DNA of 64,000 bases from Candidatus Chloroploca sp. Khr17. GTDB lineage: Bacteria; Chloroflexota; Chloroflexia; Chloroflexales; Chloroflexaceae. Each line of letters opens with the position of its first letter. Positions within the stretch are counted from its first letter, which is position 1. Positions 62,215-64,000 of the stretch are shown here, piece after piece. The stretch spans positions 248,001 through 312,000 of the forward strand of contig NZ_RYFF01000001.1 in assembly GCF_004138165.1 (NCBI RefSeq). The letters run 5' to 3'. A program made the position numbers and the translations under genes. The notes under the pieces were generated by a model, which was not told the DNA's origin, searched no databases, and worked only from the letters and a program-made list of their open reading frames with translations.

Positions 62215-62835
62215 GTGGGCGAAATCATCTGGCTAGGCGTTTTGCTAGGGGTCGGGGCAGCCCTGTCGGTAGGGCCAATCTTTGTCACGATTGTCCAGGA
62301 AGCGGCAACACGGGGGTTTCAGGCGAGCTTCCGCGTTATTCTGGGTTCGGCCACGGCTGACCTGTTTCTGCTGTTACCCGCCCTGGCCTTTAGCTGGATC
62401 ATTGCCCAGGTAGCGGCTGCCTCCCTGTGGGTTGGACTCTTTGGTGCCCTATGCCTCTCCTATTTTGCCATCGAAGCGCTGCGCGATGCGCGGCGGCTCT
62501 GGCATGCTGAGATGGCAGCGGCGGCACCGCTCAGTTGGTCGTTCTGGAAGGGGGTTGTGGGCAACCTGGCCAACCCGTTGACCTGGACCTTCTGGCTGGC
62601 GACAGGAACGCCGACCATGCTCCGCACCTACGAACTCGGTGGAGCGATGGGGTTGATCCTCTTTACGGTGATCTGGTTTGTGGTTGCTTCAGGGCTCGAG
62701 GCACTGATTGCGCTGGCTATTTCGCGGTCGGGTCATATGATCGGCCCACGCGGACAGGCGGTTTTTACGAGTGTATCGAGCGTGATGTTTTTTGCGCTGG
62801 CGGGCATGCTGGTAGGGCAGAGTGTGTTGTTGTAG
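62215..62835 (+). CDS. LysE/RhtB-family amino-acid exporter
   Basis: 206 residues from a GTG at 62215 (AAGG/GGGAG just upstream). Six membrane helices are apparent. LGVGAALSVGPIFVTIVQEAATRGFQASFRVILGSATADLFLLL is the LysE-type N-terminus, where GPIF replaces the usual GP motif. GVVGNLANPLTWTFWLATGTPTML and the C-terminal VFTSVSSVMFFALAGMLVG match the family. Likely exports an amino acid; substrate unknown. It is 156 bp past the iron operon. A 34-bp hairpin follows. Confidence 0.85.
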   Translation: MGEIIWLGVLLGVGAALSVGPIFVTIVQEAATRGFQASFRVILGSATADLFLLLPALAFSWIIAQVAAASLWVGLFGALCLSYFAIEALRDARRLWHAEMAAAAPLSWSFWKGVVGNLANPLTWTFWLATGTPTMLRTYELGGAMGLILFTVIWFVVASGLEALIALAISRSGHMIGPRGQAVFTSVSSVMFFALAGMLVGQSVLL

Positions 62836-62882
62836 GGCTACCGCCTTACAACCCGCTGAGGTTTTGGGGACCCATGGCCCCC

Positions 62883-62953
62883 AAAAATCGTGCGTATGCT
62901 GACGAAAACAGCCAGCTTCGCTGGCTGTTTTCGTCAGCATACGCACGATTTTT
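62883..62953 (+). terminator. Perfect 34-bp hairpin terminator after the LysE-type gene
   Basis: Arms 62883-62916 and 62920-62953 pair at all 34 positions around a TTC loop, ending in a T run. The GCCAGC / GCTGGC core recurs. The remaining 190 bp to the next gene show no further gene. Confidence 0.85.
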
Positions 62954-63144
62954 TAGAGCGCCCGCCTTAACGTTGATACGTATGGAGACTACGGCTTTCA
63001 CCCCCCTATTAGATCGGGTAGGTAGGATACCGCCCAACTCACCCTTGACGAATGAGGGCATCCTCGGTACCCTAGTGTATAGTCCCTTTGTACGTCATAT
63101 CACAATCTGTTACACGTGCCTTGCATATCCCCGGAGGATAAGTA

Positions 63145-64000
63145 ATGTTCGAGGCTCCGTCCCTCGCCCCACCGCGCACTCCGCGCAGCAATCCGATCCT
63201 TAGCCGTGTTGACTGGGAGGCTCAACGTAATGCCGTTCTCGATGATCCGGGTGCCTTTCATGCTGCCATCGCCCGCAGTGCTATTCACTGGTACGATGCT
63301 GAACTGAACGCCTGGATCACCTGGGACGAGGCCGCATCCCGCTGGACAGGCCTCGATGCAGGTAACGGCGCAGTTGTTGAGGTGCCCTATGGGGCTGATC
63401 ATCAGCCCTGGGCGCGTACCTTCAATGATGATAATCCCCCACACTACCGCTGGTTCGAAGGTGGTCTGACCAATGCCTGCTTCAATGAGGTTGACCGCCA
63501 CGTCCTCAACGGTTTTGGGGATGAAATCGCTTACTATTTTGAGGGCGACCGCTGGGACAGTTCACTCAATGGTGGGCGCGGCGGCCCGGTGGTGCATACC
63601 AGCATCACCCGCAAACAATTGATGCTTGAGGTCGTCAAGGCCTCGCTGGTGCTTCAGGGGTTGGGGTTGAAGCAGGGTGATCGCATTGCCCTCAATATGC
63701 CCAATATTCTTGATCAGATCTACTACACCGAGGCCGCCAAGCGCCTGGGCATTGTCTATACGCCCGTTTTCGGTGGTTTTTCTGATAAGACCCTCTCGGA
63801 TCGCATCCATAATGCGGGTGCCGAGGTGGTCATCACCTCGGATGGTGCCTACCGCAATGCGCAGATCGTGCCCTATAAAGAGGTCTATACCGACCAGGCG
63901 CTCGATAAGTTTATCCCGGTCGAGATGGCAATCAGCATCGTTGAGCAGACCTTGACGCAACTTAGCCTTGCTGCGGCAAAGGCCGAGATGATGCTCAAGA
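63145..64000 (+). CDS. pcs: Propionyl-CoA synthase, N-terminal part (cut by window edge)
   Basis: 285 codons are visible from the ATG at 63145, with GGAGGA 6 bp upstream. LAPPRTPRSNPILSRVDWEAQRN, GGLTNACFNEVDRHVLNGFGDEIAYYFEGDRWDSSLNGGRGGPVV and GLKQGDRIALNMPNILDQIYYTEAAKRLGIVYTPVFGGFSDKTLSDRIHNAGAEVVITSDGAYRNAQIVPYK agree closely with the acyl-CoA synthetase domain of Chloroflexus propionyl-CoA synthase. The whole enzyme (about 1800 residues) fuses a CoA ligase, enoyl-CoA hydratase and enoyl-CoA reductase and turns 3-hydroxypropionate into propionyl-CoA. Only the start of the ligase is here; the other two domains lie beyond the window. Confidence 0.93.
   Translation, partial: MFEAPSLAPPRTPRSNPILSRVDWEAQRNAVLDDPGAFHAAIARSAIHWYDAELNAWITWDEAASRWTGLDAGNGAVVEVPYGADHQPWARTFNDDNPPHYRWFEGGLTNACFNEVDRHVLNGFGDEIAYYFEGDRWDSSLNGGRGGPVVHTSITRKQLMLEVVKASLVLQGLGLKQGDRIALNMPNILDQIYYTEAAKRLGIVYTPVFGGFSDKTLSDRIHNAGAEVVITSDGAYRNAQIVPYKEVYTDQALDKFIPVEMAISIVEQTLTQLSLAAAKAEMMLK

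Overview
The window looks like chromosomal DNA of a filamentous anoxygenic phototroph of the Chloroflexales (Chloroflexus / Chloroploca / Viridilinea type). The best indicator is the partial gene at the right edge: its N-terminus closely resembles propionyl-CoA synthase, the trifunctional enzyme of the 3-hydroxypropionate bi-cycle. Other genes (paired ANTAR response regulators, STAND ATPases with TPRs, tandem GNATs, EttA, large secreted beta-helix proteins) also fit Chloroflexota. The genus is an inference; no rRNA is present.

Layout. 1-9.1 kb (minus): a twin adenylate-cyclase/AAA signalling protein cut by the window edge, a 2207-residue secreted beta-helix plus gingipain-like protein with eight SPFKA repeats, and a cNMP-binding/HAMP-like protein. 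9.2-12.5 kb: metallo-beta-lactamase hydrolase, ANTAR regulator, OmpR-type regulator, small membrane proteins. 12.5-17.9 kb: MsrPQ repair system, sugar nucleotidyltransferase, SH3/NlpC-P60 hydrolase, and a 660-bp stretch without genes. 18-25.7 kb: aminotransferase, UvrD-like helicase, RuvA, and a fmdB / cysE-cysS-prmA cluster. 26-36 kb: iron alcohol dehydrogenase, second sugar nucleotidyltransferase, second ANTAR regulator, dipeptide-epimerase-like enolase, DMT transporter, EttA, FAD oxidoreductase and UPF0104 protein, a MITE-like element and tRNA-Cys. 36-43.5 kb: TPR/zinc/membrane protein, a stand-alone ClpB-D2-like ATPase, second UvrD-like helicase, SPFH protein, LGFP-like secreted protein. 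43.6-45.8 kb: an apparent accessory insertion (truncated Uma2, methyltransferase, attC-like site, PhzF, half attC-like site). 45.8-51.8 kb: PfkB kinase, Ada, tandem GNATs, C45 acyltransferase, Pth. 51.9-57.8 kb: two STAND ATPases followed by a radical SAM/SPASM protein, the best candidate for an undescribed system. 57.9-62.1 kb: iron(III)-type ABC importer with a candidate metal-repressor operator. 62.2-64 kb: LysE exporter and propionyl-CoA synthase.

The non-coding DNA is unusually rich in long, nearly perfect palindromes. Several share a GCCAGC-NNN-GCTGGC core with locus-specific arms, and most sit at gene ends. Two dispersed palindromic element families each occur twice; one copy of each lies back to back inside the iron-transport operon. 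Start sites were chosen by Shine-Dalgarno matches and family alignment from memory; no database search was possible.
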